Below are positions 16,999-25,047 of a stretch of 51,981 nt of DNA, one piece after another (within the stretch, counting starts at the first letter, position 1; each line of letters starts with the position of its first letter). Both the position numbers and the translations under genes were made by a program. The notes beneath the pieces are model-generated. The model had not been told where the DNA came from. It worked only from the letters and a program-made list of their open reading frames with translations, and did not search any database. The stretch covers positions 1-51,981 of the forward strand of contig USBB01000016.1 of assembly GCA_900552795.1 (NCBI GenBank), read 5' to 3'. This DNA is from an uncultured Eubacterium sp. (GTDB lineage Bacteria > Bacillota > Clostridia > Lachnospirales > Lachnospiraceae).

Positions 16999-18411
16999 TC
17001 AGTTGCTTACTTTAAAATTAATATCGTCGAATAAAGAAAGCTGCTTATAGCTGTTCTGACGGCCTATATCAAAAATTTTTTTGTGTTCGTCGTCTATAAG
17101 AGAGTTAGTTATAAAATCTTCGTCTATTTTTACAGGGTACATCATTTTGCCCTGACATGTTATAAAATATGATGCTCTCTTAAGAACTACTCCAATCTTT
17201 TTTAAATCAGGAAAGTCCAGTACACCTATTTTTCTTGCTTTGACGATACGCATGGCACTTTTTACGCCTATTCCGGGGACTCTTAGCAGTGACTGATAGT
17301 CGGCTTTGTTAATTTCAACCGGAAAACATTCAAGATTGCGTATGGCCCAGTCACATTTTGGGTCAAGGGCTACGTTGAAATTCGGTTTTTCTTTGCTGAG
17401 AAGTTCTTCTGATTTAAAACCATAGTAACGCATAAGCCAGTCAGCCTGATAAAGGCGGTGTTCCCTAAGTAAAGGAACGTCGGATTTGTCATTTTGAACA
17501 GGCAGGCTGCTGTCTTTGTTTACATTGATAAATGCTGAATAGAATACTCTTTTTAAATCATATTTCTGATAAAGTGCTTCTGCGACGGTGATTATGTGGT
17601 AATCAGTTTCATCGGTGGCGCCGATTATCATTTGGGTACTTTGCCCTCCCGGAACAAATAATTTATGGTTTGATTTAGATGGCGGCATGAAACTGTTTAA
17701 ATTATATGGTGCGTATGAAGAGTGCAGGAGCATTGTTTTGTCAGAAGCTATATAATTATTTGCAGCAGAGGTATTTAATGTTAACTGTTGATTGTTGTCA
17801 TAAATGCCTTTTTGAATTTGCCGCATAGGGGTAAGTATATTATGTCTGTTTTTGTGGGGCGCAAGTTTTTTTAAACCGTCGGCCGTCGGCAATTCGAGAT
17901 TTATGCTCATTCTGTCAGCGTACCAGCCTGCTGCTTCGATAAGATGCTCAGGTGCCCCGGGAATTCCCTTAAGGTGTATATAACCTCCGAATTTGTATTT
18001 TGTGCGCAGAAGAATGACTGTTTCTAACAAAAGCTTCATGGTATATTCAGGTGACTGAATAATTCCTGAGCTTAAGAAAAGACCTTCTATATAATTTCTT
18101 CTGTAAAATTGTATAGTTAGTGTGCAGATTTCTTCAGGTGTAAAGGTCGTTCTTACGATATCGTTTGATGAACGGTTTATGCAGTATGTGCAATTAAATA
18201 TGCATTCATTTGTCATAAGAATTTTTAAAAGGCTTATGCAGCGTCCGTCGGCGGAAAAGCTGTGGCAGATTCCGCATGATGCGGAGTTTCCTATGCCCTG
18301 ACCGTTATTTCTTTTATCTACACCGCTTGAGGTACAGGCAGCATCATATTTGGCGGCATCTGAAAGAATTGTCAGTTTTTCCATAATATCTAAGTTGTTT
18401 TGTATGACCAT
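16999..18411 (-). CDS. Putative DNA modification/repair radical SAM protein (TIGR03916-type)
   Basis: This 470-residue protein has a radical SAM CX3CX2C cluster motif (Cys70, Cys74, Cys77 in CIFNCTYC) preceded by further cysteines (CGICHS, near 46-49). A helix-hairpin-helix DNA-binding motif lies around residues 375-400 (LLRVPGIGVKSAMRIVKARK). The C-terminus holds QLSLF at 457-461, a match to the bacterial sliding-clamp-binding motif. Family members always pair with the TIGR03915-type protein encoded next. It should use S-adenosylmethionine and a 4Fe-4S cluster for radical chemistry on DNA or a nucleotide; the actual reaction is unknown. GGAGGA precedes the ATG. The LexA-box promoter lies about 110 bp upstream. 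Confidence 0.9.
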   Translation of the reverse strand: MVIQNNLDIMEKLTILSDAAKYDAACTSSGVDKRNNGQGIGNSASCGICHSFSADGRCISLLKILMTNECIFNCTYCINRSSNDIVRTTFTPEEICTLTIQFYRRNYIEGLFLSSGIIQSPEYTMKLLLETVILLRTKYKFGGYIHLKGIPGAPEHLIEAAGWYADRMSINLELPTADGLKKLAPHKNRHNILTPMRQIQKGIYDNNQQLTLNTSAANNYIASDKTMLLHSSYAPYNLNSFMPPSKSNHKLFVPGGQSTQMIIGATDETDYHIITVAEALYQKYDLKRVFYSAFINVNKDSSLPVQNDKSDVPLLREHRLYQADWLMRYYGFKSEELLSKEKPNFNVALDPKCDWAIRNLECFPVEINKADYQSLLRVPGIGVKSAMRIVKARKIGVLDFPDLKKIGVVLKRASYFITCQGKMMYPVKIDEDFITNSLIDDEHKKIFDIGRQNSYKQLSLFDDINFKVSN

Positions 18412-18528
18412 GGCATCCTCCGTCCTGCAATTATTTATTATTTATGATTACATGGATTGTTTCGTGATTCACATTCCTGCAATCTTATAAAGATTTGGTA
18501 AGAGTAATAACAAACAAATGTTTTGTAT

Positions 18529-18557
18529 ATAATAGCACACGAACGTGCGTTCGTCAA
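18529..18557 (-). promoter_or_regulatory. Sigma-A promoter of the radical SAM operon
   Basis: Reading leftward, TTGACG (18557-18552) is followed after exactly 17 bp by TATTAT (18534-18529), with TGC just before the -10 box as an extended -10 element. The spacer contains the LexA box. The transcript would have a leader of about 110 nt. Confidence 0.85.
18540..18553. promoter_or_regulatory. LexA (SOS) operator
   Basis: CGAACGTGCGTTCG is a perfect 14-bp palindrome that fits the core of the Gram-positive LexA/DinR consensus (CGAAC-N4-GTTYG). It lies in the spacer and touches the -35 box of the leftward promoter, an ideal place for repression. It is about 40 bp upstream of the hom -10 box, so an effect on hom is less likely. 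Confidence 0.85.
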
Positions 18558-18588
18558 TGCGAAAGTGCTGGAAATATAAGGGTAGATT

Positions 18589-18597
18589 TGATATAAT
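18589..18597 (+). promoter_or_regulatory. Extended -10 promoter of hom
   Basis: TGA followed by TATAAT (18592-18597) forms an extended -10 box 32 bp before the ATG. The -35 region is weak. This would start a short leader ending in CGGAGGGA. Confidence 0.55.
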
Positions 18598-18628
18598 TTA
18601 AAACATATGTATAAAAACGGAGGGAATT

Positions 18629-19912
18629 ATGAACAGCAGAGTTATTAAAGCAGCTATACTCGGAGCAGGTACAGTAGGAAGCGGAGTATATAAAATATGG
18701 AAAGACATGGAGAATGATTTTGAGAGCAAGACGGGAGCGTGTCTGGAAATTAAAAAAGTTCTTGTAAGAGATATAAATAAGAAAAGAGATGGTATAGATT
18801 CATCTGTACTTACAGATAATTGGAGAGATATTATTGATGATAAAGAAATTGAGATAGTCATTGAACTTATGGGAGGAACAAAAGCTGCGAAGGATTATGT
18901 TCTGGAAGCACTTGAGGCAGGAAAGCAGGTTGTTACTGCGAATAAAGATATGCTTGCAGAGTATGGTGCACAGGTCATGGATACTGCAGGTAAAGCAGGC
19001 TGCGATTTGCAGTTTGAGGCAGCAGTGGCAGGTGCGATACCTATAATAAGACCGTTGAAGCAAAGTATGGCAGGTAATAATATCACTGAAGTTATGGGGA
19101 TTGTAAATGGAACAACAAATTACATTCTTACAAAAATGACCGAGAGCGGAATGGATTATGAAGAGGCACTTGAACAGGCGACAGAGCTTGGATATGCGGA
19201 GGCTGATCCTACGGCAGATGTGGAAGGGTATGATGCAGGGCGAAAAATAGCTATCATGGCTTCTTTGGCATTTAATTCAAGAGTTACATTTTCGCAGGTT
19301 TATACAGAGGGAATTACAAAGATTTCAGCAGATGATATAAGATATGCAAAGGAATTCGGATATGTTATCAAGCTTCTTGGTGTTGCAAAAAATACGCCTG
19401 ACGGGATAGAAGTTAAGGTACATCCTATGCTTATAGAAGAAACGCATCCTCTTGCCGGTGTAAAAGATGCTTTTAATGCAGTGTTTGTACATGCCGACGC
19501 TATGGATGATGCTATGTTTATGGGCAGAGGCGCAGGACAGATGCCTACAGCCAGCGCGGTTATGGGTGATGTGATTGATGTTATGAGAAATATTGTGCAT
19601 AGCTGCTGCGGAAGAGTCGGATGCAGCTGTTATAAAAATCTGCATGTGAAGAATATAGAAGATACAAAGAGCAAGTTCTTTATGAGAATTCAGGCTGCCG
19701 ACCGGGCAGGTGTACTTGCTAATATTTCGAGCGTACTCGGAAATAATGATGTATGTATTGCACAGGTTGTACAGAAAAAGCGAAAGAACGGCGTTGCAGA
19801 GCTTGTTATCATAACCGATGAAGTTGAAGAAAGACATTTTAACGATGCACTTTCGATTTTTAAGGGAATGTCAGTAGTAAAAGAGATTTCAGGTGTTATA
19901 AGGGTTTATTAG
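18629..19912 (+). CDS. hom: Homoserine dehydrogenase
   Basis: This 427-residue enzyme reduces aspartate semialdehyde to homoserine with NAD(P)H, the branch point to threonine and methionine. It shows the Rossmann motif GAGTVGSG (residues 12-19), the conserved stretch MGGTKAAKDYVLEAL and then VVTANKDMLAEYG. The core PIIRPLKQSMAGN with NGTTNYILTKM and the E-LGYAEADPTADVEGYDAGRK block follow. A C-terminal ACT domain (about 345-427) suggests feedback control by threonine. CGGAGG precedes the ATG. Aspartokinase and threonine genes are not adjacent. Confidence 0.97.
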   Translation: MNSRVIKAAILGAGTVGSGVYKIWKDMENDFESKTGACLEIKKVLVRDINKKRDGIDSSVLTDNWRDIIDDKEIEIVIELMGGTKAAKDYVLEALEAGKQVVTANKDMLAEYGAQVMDTAGKAGCDLQFEAAVAGAIPIIRPLKQSMAGNNITEVMGIVNGTTNYILTKMTESGMDYEEALEQATELGYAEADPTADVEGYDAGRKIAIMASLAFNSRVTFSQVYTEGITKISADDIRYAKEFGYVIKLLGVAKNTPDGIEVKVHPMLIEETHPLAGVKDAFNAVFVHADAMDDAMFMGRGAGQMPTASAVMGDVIDVMRNIVHSCCGRVGCSCYKNLHVKNIEDTKSKFFMRIQAADRAGVLANISSVLGNNDVCIAQVVQKKRKNGVAELVIITDEVEERHFNDALSIFKGMSVVKEISGVIRVY

Positions 19913-19942
19913 TGATTTTATTTTGTATTAATGAGGATAGAT

Positions 19943-20536
19943 ATGGCTTCAAAATTTTATGCGGTAAGAAAAGGAAAAAAAGCAGGAATATATTTAAGCT
20001 GGGATGAATGCAAATCAATGGTCCATGGATTTGCGGGAGCTGAATACAAAAGCTTTTCGACAAGACAGGAGGCAGAAGAATACATAAACGGTGATAAGTT
20101 TTCTGATTTAAACAGTAAATCAGAGGCTTATGCTTATGTTGACGGTTCCTTCAATACTGCGACAGGTGTTTACGGATATGGCGGATTTATCGTTTTTGGT
20201 GATAACAAGGAAATACTTATGGGGAGCGGAAATGATGAGAATATGGCTTCAATGAGAAATGTTGCAGGCGAAGTGCTTGGGAGCATGGCTGCGATAAAAA
20301 GGGCTATAGAACTTGGTATCGGTTCGTTAGATATATATTACGATTACAGCGGAATAAAAATGTGGGCAACAGGCGAATGGAAGCGTAATAAAGAGGGAAC
20401 AAAGGCATATTACGAATATATTAAGTCAGTTATGGATAAAATATCTTTAAGGTTTGTTAAAGTTAAAGGCCATTCAGGAGTGGAGGGCAATGAAGAAGCA
20501 GACCGTCTGGCTAAAAAAGCAGTCGGAATATTATAA
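19943..20536 (+). CDS. rnhA: Ribonuclease HI with N-terminal hybrid-binding domain
   Basis: The product is 197 residues from the ATG at 19943, which has GAGG six to seven bases upstream; an ATG at 19931 has no site. Residues 1-50 form the small hybrid-binding domain (FYAVRKGKKAGIYLSWDEC, then AEYKSFSTRQEAEEYI). The RNase H fold follows, with acidic residues in YVDGSF (Asp67), AGEVLGSMAA, YYDYSGI and EADRLAKKA. It degrades the RNA strand of RNA-DNA hybrids. It is probably co-transcribed with hom, 30 bp upstream. Confidence 0.95.
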   Translation: MASKFYAVRKGKKAGIYLSWDECKSMVHGFAGAEYKSFSTRQEAEEYINGDKFSDLNSKSEAYAYVDGSFNTATGVYGYGGFIVFGDNKEILMGSGNDENMASMRNVAGEVLGSMAAIKRAIELGIGSLDIYYDYSGIKMWATGEWKRNKEGTKAYYEYIKSVMDKISLRFVKVKGHSGVEGNEEADRLAKKAVGIL

Positions 20537-20581
20537 AAAATTTTAAAGACCATAAATATTTTTATGGCGGGAGAGGTTATT

Positions 20582-21310
20582 GTGAAAAAATTATCTGCAA
20601 AGACAGGTCACAAAAAAAGAAAAATATGGATTACTGTTATAATTATTGAGGTATTTGTGCTTATAGGAGAGTCATCTTATCTTGTCTGGGATATGCTTTC
20701 AGACAAAAATGCCAAGGATGGCCAGGAGCAGGTTGTAAATGCAGGACAGCCGGATGAAAATAAAGAAAACAGCGGTAATAAATTGCAAAATGTAAGCACA
20801 TTCGGGACACAAAAATATGATAAATATATTTTTGTAGGCGATTCAAGATATGTCGGAATGTCAAAAAGTGTACAGAGAGCAGAAAATGATGTATTTATAT
20901 GTAAGAATAATATGGGATTTACATTTTTGAAAGAGCAGCTGAGCAATATTAAGAGTATGTGCACTAAGGATTCTGTAGTTATTATAGGACTTGGAGTAAA
21001 TGATTTTAAGTACAGCGTGCAAAATTATATAGATACAATAAATTCATTAGCGTCTGAAATTGAGGCCAAAGTATGCTTTATGCTTGTAAATCCTGTAGAT
21101 GAAAAAAGAGAGGCAGAATACGGTTACAGAGTTGAAAATGACGGTATCAATAATTTTAACGATATAATGAAGAAAAGTCTTAATGATAAAGTTACAATTA
21201 TTGATACCAACAGTTATCTTTTAAAAGACGGATTTAATGCGACAGATGGGCTTCATTATGATGATGAAACTTACAAAAAAATTTATGAATATATAAAAGA
21301 AAATATATGA
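20582..21310 (+). CDS. Membrane-anchored SGNH/GDSL-type hydrolase
   Basis: A GTG start at 20582 is preferred because GGGAGAGG lies five bases before it; an ATG at 20564 has no site. The product is 242 residues with a basic tip and one membrane anchor (about residues 14-38), then a Lys/Glu/Asn-rich linker. The SGNH domain follows: block I VGDSRYVG (Ser88), GLGVND, and block V DGLHYDDETY with catalytic Asp/His. It should act outside the membrane as an esterase or acetyl hydrolase on a glycan or lipid. The linker places the catalytic domain away from the membrane. Confidence 0.85.
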   Translation: MKKLSAKTGHKKRKIWITVIIIEVFVLIGESSYLVWDMLSDKNAKDGQEQVVNAGQPDENKENSGNKLQNVSTFGTQKYDKYIFVGDSRYVGMSKSVQRAENDVFICKNNMGFTFLKEQLSNIKSMCTKDSVVIIGLGVNDFKYSVQNYIDTINSLASEIEAKVCFMLVNPVDEKREAEYGYRVENDGINNFNDIMKKSLNDKVTIIDTNSYLLKDGFNATDGLHYDDETYKKIYEYIKENI

Positions 21311-21318
21311 TAAATGTT

Positions 21319-21368
21319 GTGTTATTTCAGTGTATCAAGATATTTTTTTGTTTCTGATACAATAACAC
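21319..21368. terminator. Possible hairpin at the convergent gene ends
   Basis: GTGTTAT and TGTATC pair with GATACA and ATAACAC across a T-rich loop, with one internal bulge. It lies at the end of the symporter gene, 9 bp past the SGNH gene stop. It could end both transcripts but lacks a clean T-run. Confidence 0.35.
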
Positions 21369-22722
21369 TGTTCAGTGCAATTATGGCTATAAGGTTAGGG
21401 ATAGCCATAAGTCCGTTAAATATGTCGGCAATTGTCCAGACGGCAGAAACAGTCATAAACGGTCCGATAAATATGCATAATATGTAAATCCATCTGTAGC
21501 TTTCCATTACTTTTTTGTTTCCGTCGGTGAGGTATTCCAGACATTTTTCACTGTAGTAATTCCAACCAAGTATGGTAGTAAAAGCAAAGAATATAAGGCA
21601 TACCATAAGAATAAACGATGACACTTCAGCAGGAAACGGAAGTCCCGATTGAAAAGCTTTTGTTGTAACAGCAACGCCGTTAAGTCCTAAATCCCAGACC
21701 CCTGTTATTATAATAGAAAGACCTGTCATTGTGCAGATTATAATTGTGTCTATATATGTTCCCATCATAGAAACGAGTCCCTGCTGTGCAGGGGAATCCG
21801 TTCTTGCGGCGGCAGCGGCTATAGGGGCACTTCCAAGTCCTGCTTCATTGGAAAATATACCTCTTGCAACGCCGAATTTCATTGACATCATCATTGCACC
21901 GAAAGCGCCTCCAGCCATAGCGTCTAAGCCGAAAGCACTTTCAAAAATCAGTGCAAAGGCATGAGGAATTTCTTTGTAATTTATTATAAGTATAAGAAGC
22001 ACTGATAAAACATATGTAATTGCCATAAAAGGTACAATAACCTGGGCTACGGATGAAATTCTTTTAAGTCCTCCTATCAAGACAAGAGCTACACAGATTG
22101 TAAGGATAATTCCTGTTATTATTACTGTCCATGAATATGTGTTTCCGAATATGGTTACGCTCCAGTTATTATGGGGGTCAAAAAAGTGATTTACGGCGCT
22201 TGTTATACCATTTATCTGTGTAAATGTTCCTATTCCGAGAAGTCCTACACCAACTCCGAAAAATGCGAATATTTTTGCCAGCCATCGGAAATTTTTCCCC
22301 ATTCCCTTTTCTATATAATAGAAAGGTCCTCCGGTGATATGACCGTCTTTATTGAGCACACGATATTTTACAGCGAGAAGACATTCAGAATATTTTGTTG
22401 CAGTTCCTGCTAAAGCAGCTATCCACATCCAGAACAGTGCGCCGGGACCTCCGGCTACTATGGCGGTTGCAACACCTACTATATTTCCTGTTCCTATAGT
22501 TGCTGAGAGTGCTGTACATAAAGCAGCAAATCCGGAAACATCACCTTCACCGTTCTTGTCATTTACAAAAATGTTTTTGACAGCAAGCTTAAGCTTTGTG
22601 ATTTGAATACATTTAAGACGTATTGTAAGAAAAATACCTGAGGATAGTATAAGCACTATAAGAGGGATTCCCCAGACAAAGTTATCAATAGTTACAAGAA
22701 TGTTGTTGATTGTGTTAAACAT
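21322..22722 (-). CDS. Alanine/glycine:cation symporter (AGCS family)
   Basis: This 466-residue protein has about 11 membrane helices and AGCS family stretches: ALSATIGTGNIVGVATAIVAGGPGALFWMW near the N-terminus, then KYSECLLAVKYR and FSNEAGLGSAPIAAAAARTDSPAQQGLVSM. The family imports alanine or glycine with Na+ (or H+). It is a monocistronic unit transcribed leftward, with GAGG before the ATG and its own promoter. The exact amino acid cannot be told from the sequence. Confidence 0.95.
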   Translation of the reverse strand: MFNTINNILVTIDNFVWGIPLIVLILSSGIFLTIRLKCIQITKLKLAVKNIFVNDKNGEGDVSGFAALCTALSATIGTGNIVGVATAIVAGGPGALFWMWIAALAGTATKYSECLLAVKYRVLNKDGHITGGPFYYIEKGMGKNFRWLAKIFAFFGVGVGLLGIGTFTQINGITSAVNHFFDPHNNWSVTIFGNTYSWTVIITGIILTICVALVLIGGLKRISSVAQVIVPFMAITYVLSVLLILIINYKEIPHAFALIFESAFGLDAMAGGAFGAMMMSMKFGVARGIFSNEAGLGSAPIAAAAARTDSPAQQGLVSMMGTYIDTIIICTMTGLSIIITGVWDLGLNGVAVTTKAFQSGLPFPAEVSSFILMVCLIFFAFTTILGWNYYSEKCLEYLTDGNKKVMESYRWIYILCIFIGPFMTVSAVWTIADIFNGLMAIPNLIAIIALNSVIVSETKKYLDTLK

Positions 22723-22757
22723 ATATACCTCATATAAATTTTTTGATGTAGTTAAAT

Positions 22758-22786
22758 AAAATACTATAAAAACGGTAAATAAGCAA
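22758..22786 (-). promoter_or_regulatory. Promoter of the AGCS symporter gene
   Basis: Reading leftward, TTGCTT (22786-22781) is followed after 17 bp by TATTTT (22763-22758). This lies about 40 bp upstream of the start codon. Confidence 0.45.
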
Positions 22787-22860
22787 TATCTTAGATAAAG
22801 TACTTGAAAAAAATTAGAAATACTATAAAATGTTTTTGAGAAATATTAGGAGGAACAGAT

Positions 22861-23415
22861 TTGGAATTACAGATACTTCACTGGTTTGAATCACTTCATA
22901 ATTCTGTATTAAACCCTGTTATGTATTTTTTTACATGTTTAGGAGAGAAGGGAATACTATGGATTATGCTTGCTCTTCTATGCATTACGGTTTTTTATAA
23001 AAAATATGGCAAAGCAGGATTTACTATGGCCTTATCGCTTGTTTTTTCGCTTATATTATGTAATTTGATAATGAAAAATGCTTTTGCAAGGGTAAGACCT
23101 TTTGTGGTTGATGATTCGTTTGAAAATCTTTACAATGTTTTTGCTACAATAACAGACTGGTCATTTCCGTCAGGGCATTCATCAGCCTCATTTGCTGCAG
23201 CCACGGCTATGTTTATGTGGCGTAAAAGAGAGGGCGCGGTGGCTTTGATTGCTGCGGCATTAATATCAATTTCAAGATTATATCTGACTGTACATTATCC
23301 GACAGATGTTTTAGCAGGTGTTGTCATAGGATGTATATGTGGCATAGCGGCATATTATACGGTTAAATTTATTATTACTCACAGGAGATTGAAAGATGCA
23401 CGAAATAATACATGA
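22861..23415 (+). CDS. PAP2-family lipid phosphatase
   Basis: This 184-residue membrane protein carries the three PAP2 phosphatase motifs: KNAFARVRP (K-x6-RP), PSGHSSASF (PSGH) and SRLYLTVHYPTD (SR-x5-H-x3-D). It has about five membrane helices with the active site at the outer face. Likely substrates are undecaprenyl diphosphate or phosphatidylglycerol phosphate-type lipids. The start is a TTG with AGGAGG seven bases before it; no better ATG exists. It overlaps the next gene by 20 bases. Confidence 0.93.
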   Translation: MELQILHWFESLHNSVLNPVMYFFTCLGEKGILWIMLALLCITVFYKKYGKAGFTMALSLVFSLILCNLIMKNAFARVRPFVVDDSFENLYNVFATITDWSFPSGHSSASFAAATAMFMWRKREGAVALIAAALISISRLYLTVHYPTDVLAGVVIGCICGIAAYYTVKFIITHRRLKDARNNT

Positions 23416-24271
23416 AATAATACACTTGATATGGCACACATTTGTTGACGGAATAGGATTGCTTCCGTTTTTATTTTTGACATATCTTGCGATGGAATAT
23501 CTTGAACACAAAACTACTTCAAAGACTAAACAGATTATAAAAAATTCCGGAAAAGCAGGGCCTTTGTTCGGTGCATTGTTAGGTGCTTTCCCACAGTGCG
23601 GTTTTTCTGCGGCAGCATCAAACCTTTATGCAGGACGTGTTATAACTATAGGTACGCTTATTGCAATTTATCTGTCAACATCTGATGAGATGCTTCCTGT
23701 ATTTTTATCTGAGAAAGTTCCGTTTATTACTATAATATCAATGATTTTAGCCAAAGTTATAATAGGTATGGCAGCAGGTTTTATAATTGATTTTGTTATG
23801 AGAAAAATACGAAAAGACGAGGATATGACTCAAAAAATAGGACATATGTGTGAGCATAGCCATTGCCATTGCGAAAAAAGTATTGTAAAATCGGCAATAA
23901 AACACACAGCTGTTATATTTGCATACATATTGCTTATTTCTTTTGCTTTGAATGTCGTAATTCATACGATAGGCGAGGATGCTTTAAAGAACATTATGCT
24001 CAATAAACCTGTTATAGGGCCGCTTATAGCAACTGCGGTAGGACTGATTCCAAATTGTGCGGCATCGGTTGTGATAACACAGCTTTATGTGGGCGGTGTC
24101 ATATCAGTCGGAGCCACTATGGCAGGACTTCTGGCAGGCTCAGGAGTCGGGATACTTGTGCTTTTTAAAGAGAACAGAAATCTTAAGGAAAATATTGCTG
24201 TTTTGGGTTTGTTGTATGCAATAGGTGTAGGGGCAGGAATAATTATAGATTTAGTGTTTGCATTAATTTAG
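23396..24271 (+). CDS. Putative metal exporter, 10-TM ArsP_2 type
   Basis: This 291-residue protein has about eight to ten membrane helices in two related halves. Each half has a short Cys-bearing signature: GAFPQCGFSAAASNLYAG in the first and GLIPNCAASVVITQLYVGG in the second. A cytoplasmic loop rich in His and Cys (HMCEHSHCHCEK) separates the halves and looks metal-binding. The family has been annotated both as an arsenic efflux protein and as a manganese transporter; the substrate here is undetermined. The first 20 bases overlap the PAP2 gene. Confidence 0.78.
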   Translation: MHEIIHEIIHLIWHTFVDGIGLLPFLFLTYLAMEYLEHKTTSKTKQIIKNSGKAGPLFGALLGAFPQCGFSAAASNLYAGRVITIGTLIAIYLSTSDEMLPVFLSEKVPFITIISMILAKVIIGMAAGFIIDFVMRKIRKDEDMTQKIGHMCEHSHCHCEKSIVKSAIKHTAVIFAYILLISFALNVVIHTIGEDALKNIMLNKPVIGPLIATAVGLIPNCAASVVITQLYVGGVISVGATMAGLLAGSGVGILVLFKENRNLKENIAVLGLLYAIGVGAGIIIDLVFALI

Positions 24272-24277
24272 TTTCTA

Positions 24278-24306
24278 TTGAAATCTTTGCTGATAGGTGT
24301 TACAAT
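24278..24306 (+). promoter_or_regulatory. Sigma-A promoter of the sugar operon
   Basis: TTGAAA (24278-24283), then 17 bp, then TACAAT (24301-24306). It starts the DUF4867-isomerase-kinase-transaldolase-ROK transcript just downstream of the metal exporter gene. Confidence 0.75.
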
Positions 24307-24308
24307 AT

Positions 24309-24333
24309 CTTTTATAAAGCGGGTTTATAAAAG
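24309..24333. promoter_or_regulatory. Palindromic operator, probably for the ROK regulator
   Basis: A perfect inverted repeat with 10-bp arms (left arm CTTTTATAAA) and a 5-bp GCGGG spacer starts two bases after the -10 box and covers the expected transcription start. This position is typical of a repressor operator. The ROK regulator in the same operon is the natural candidate; binding itself is inference. Confidence 0.7.
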
Positions 24334-24361
24334 TTTACAAAATTTATCTGAGGAGGTGCGC

Positions 24362-25045
24362 ATGGAGATTAAGAGTGTATTGGATAGTGATTTCAGTGAT
24401 TATGGGCGTGTAATTAAAGGATATGATCTTACACAGCTTTTTGAAAAGATGGAAGATACACCATTGCCTGAAGATGTAGTTTATGTACCATCTTGCAGTG
24501 AGCTTGAGACATTGGCTGTCCATAATGAATTTAAGGAAAGACTGTATGGTGGTCTGCCTGTTCAGACAGGTTACTGTAACGGACATAACGATAAGCTTAA
24601 TGCACTTGAATATCACAGAAGTTCAGAGATTAATGCAGCAGTAACAGACCTTATTCTGCTGCTCGGTAAGCAGCAGGATATAGCGGACGATTTTACATAT
24701 GATACATCAAATGCAGAAGCTTTTTTTGTGCCTGAAGGGGTTATGGTCGAATTGTATGCAACAACGCTGCATTATGCACCTTGCGGTGTAAATGGTGCCG
24801 GATTTAAGTGCATTGTAGTATTGCCAAAGGGAACGAATTACGAGATTGCCGGACTTACGGCAAAGGCAGGGACAATAGAAGATATCACAAATATGAAAAA
24901 AAGCGGTGATGATTCATGTGAGGCTTGTGAGGATATGCTGCTTGCAGCAGCAAACAAGTGGCTTATAGCACATGAGGATGCACATATAGCAGGAGCGTAT
25001 AACGGGTTAAAGGGTGTAAATATATCGCTGCGGAATGGAGATTAA
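24362..25045 (+). CDS. DUF4867 family protein of the sugar operon
   Basis: The start ATG at 24362 follows GAGGAGG; a longer frame from 24278 would include the promoter and operator. The 227-residue protein resembles DUF4867 proteins, which sit beside fucose/arabinose isomerase-like genes in gut Firmicutes. The middle looks like a small beta-rich, cupin-like enzyme or epimerase fold (VPEGVMVELYATTLHYAPC, then GFKCIVVLPKG). A Cys/His-bearing end follows (SCEACEDM; IAHEDAHIAG). It probably acts on the same sugar as its neighbours. No reaction is known. Confidence 0.75.
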   Translation: MEIKSVLDSDFSDYGRVIKGYDLTQLFEKMEDTPLPEDVVYVPSCSELETLAVHNEFKERLYGGLPVQTGYCNGHNDKLNALEYHRSSEINAAVTDLILLLGKQQDIADDFTYDTSNAEAFFVPEGVMVELYATTLHYAPCGVNGAGFKCIVVLPKGTNYEIAGLTAKAGTIEDITNMKKSGDDSCEACEDMLLAAANKWLIAHEDAHIAGAYNGLKGVNISLRNGD

Positions 25046-25047
25046 TT

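Noticed and set aside
19325..19837. 170-codon frame antisense to hom
   Set aside because: It is a shadow of the homoserine dehydrogenase coding frame with a composition unlike a real protein.
21319..21368. Firm call of a bidirectional terminator
   Set aside because: The stem is interrupted and the T-run is inside the loop, so it is kept only as a low-confidence feature.
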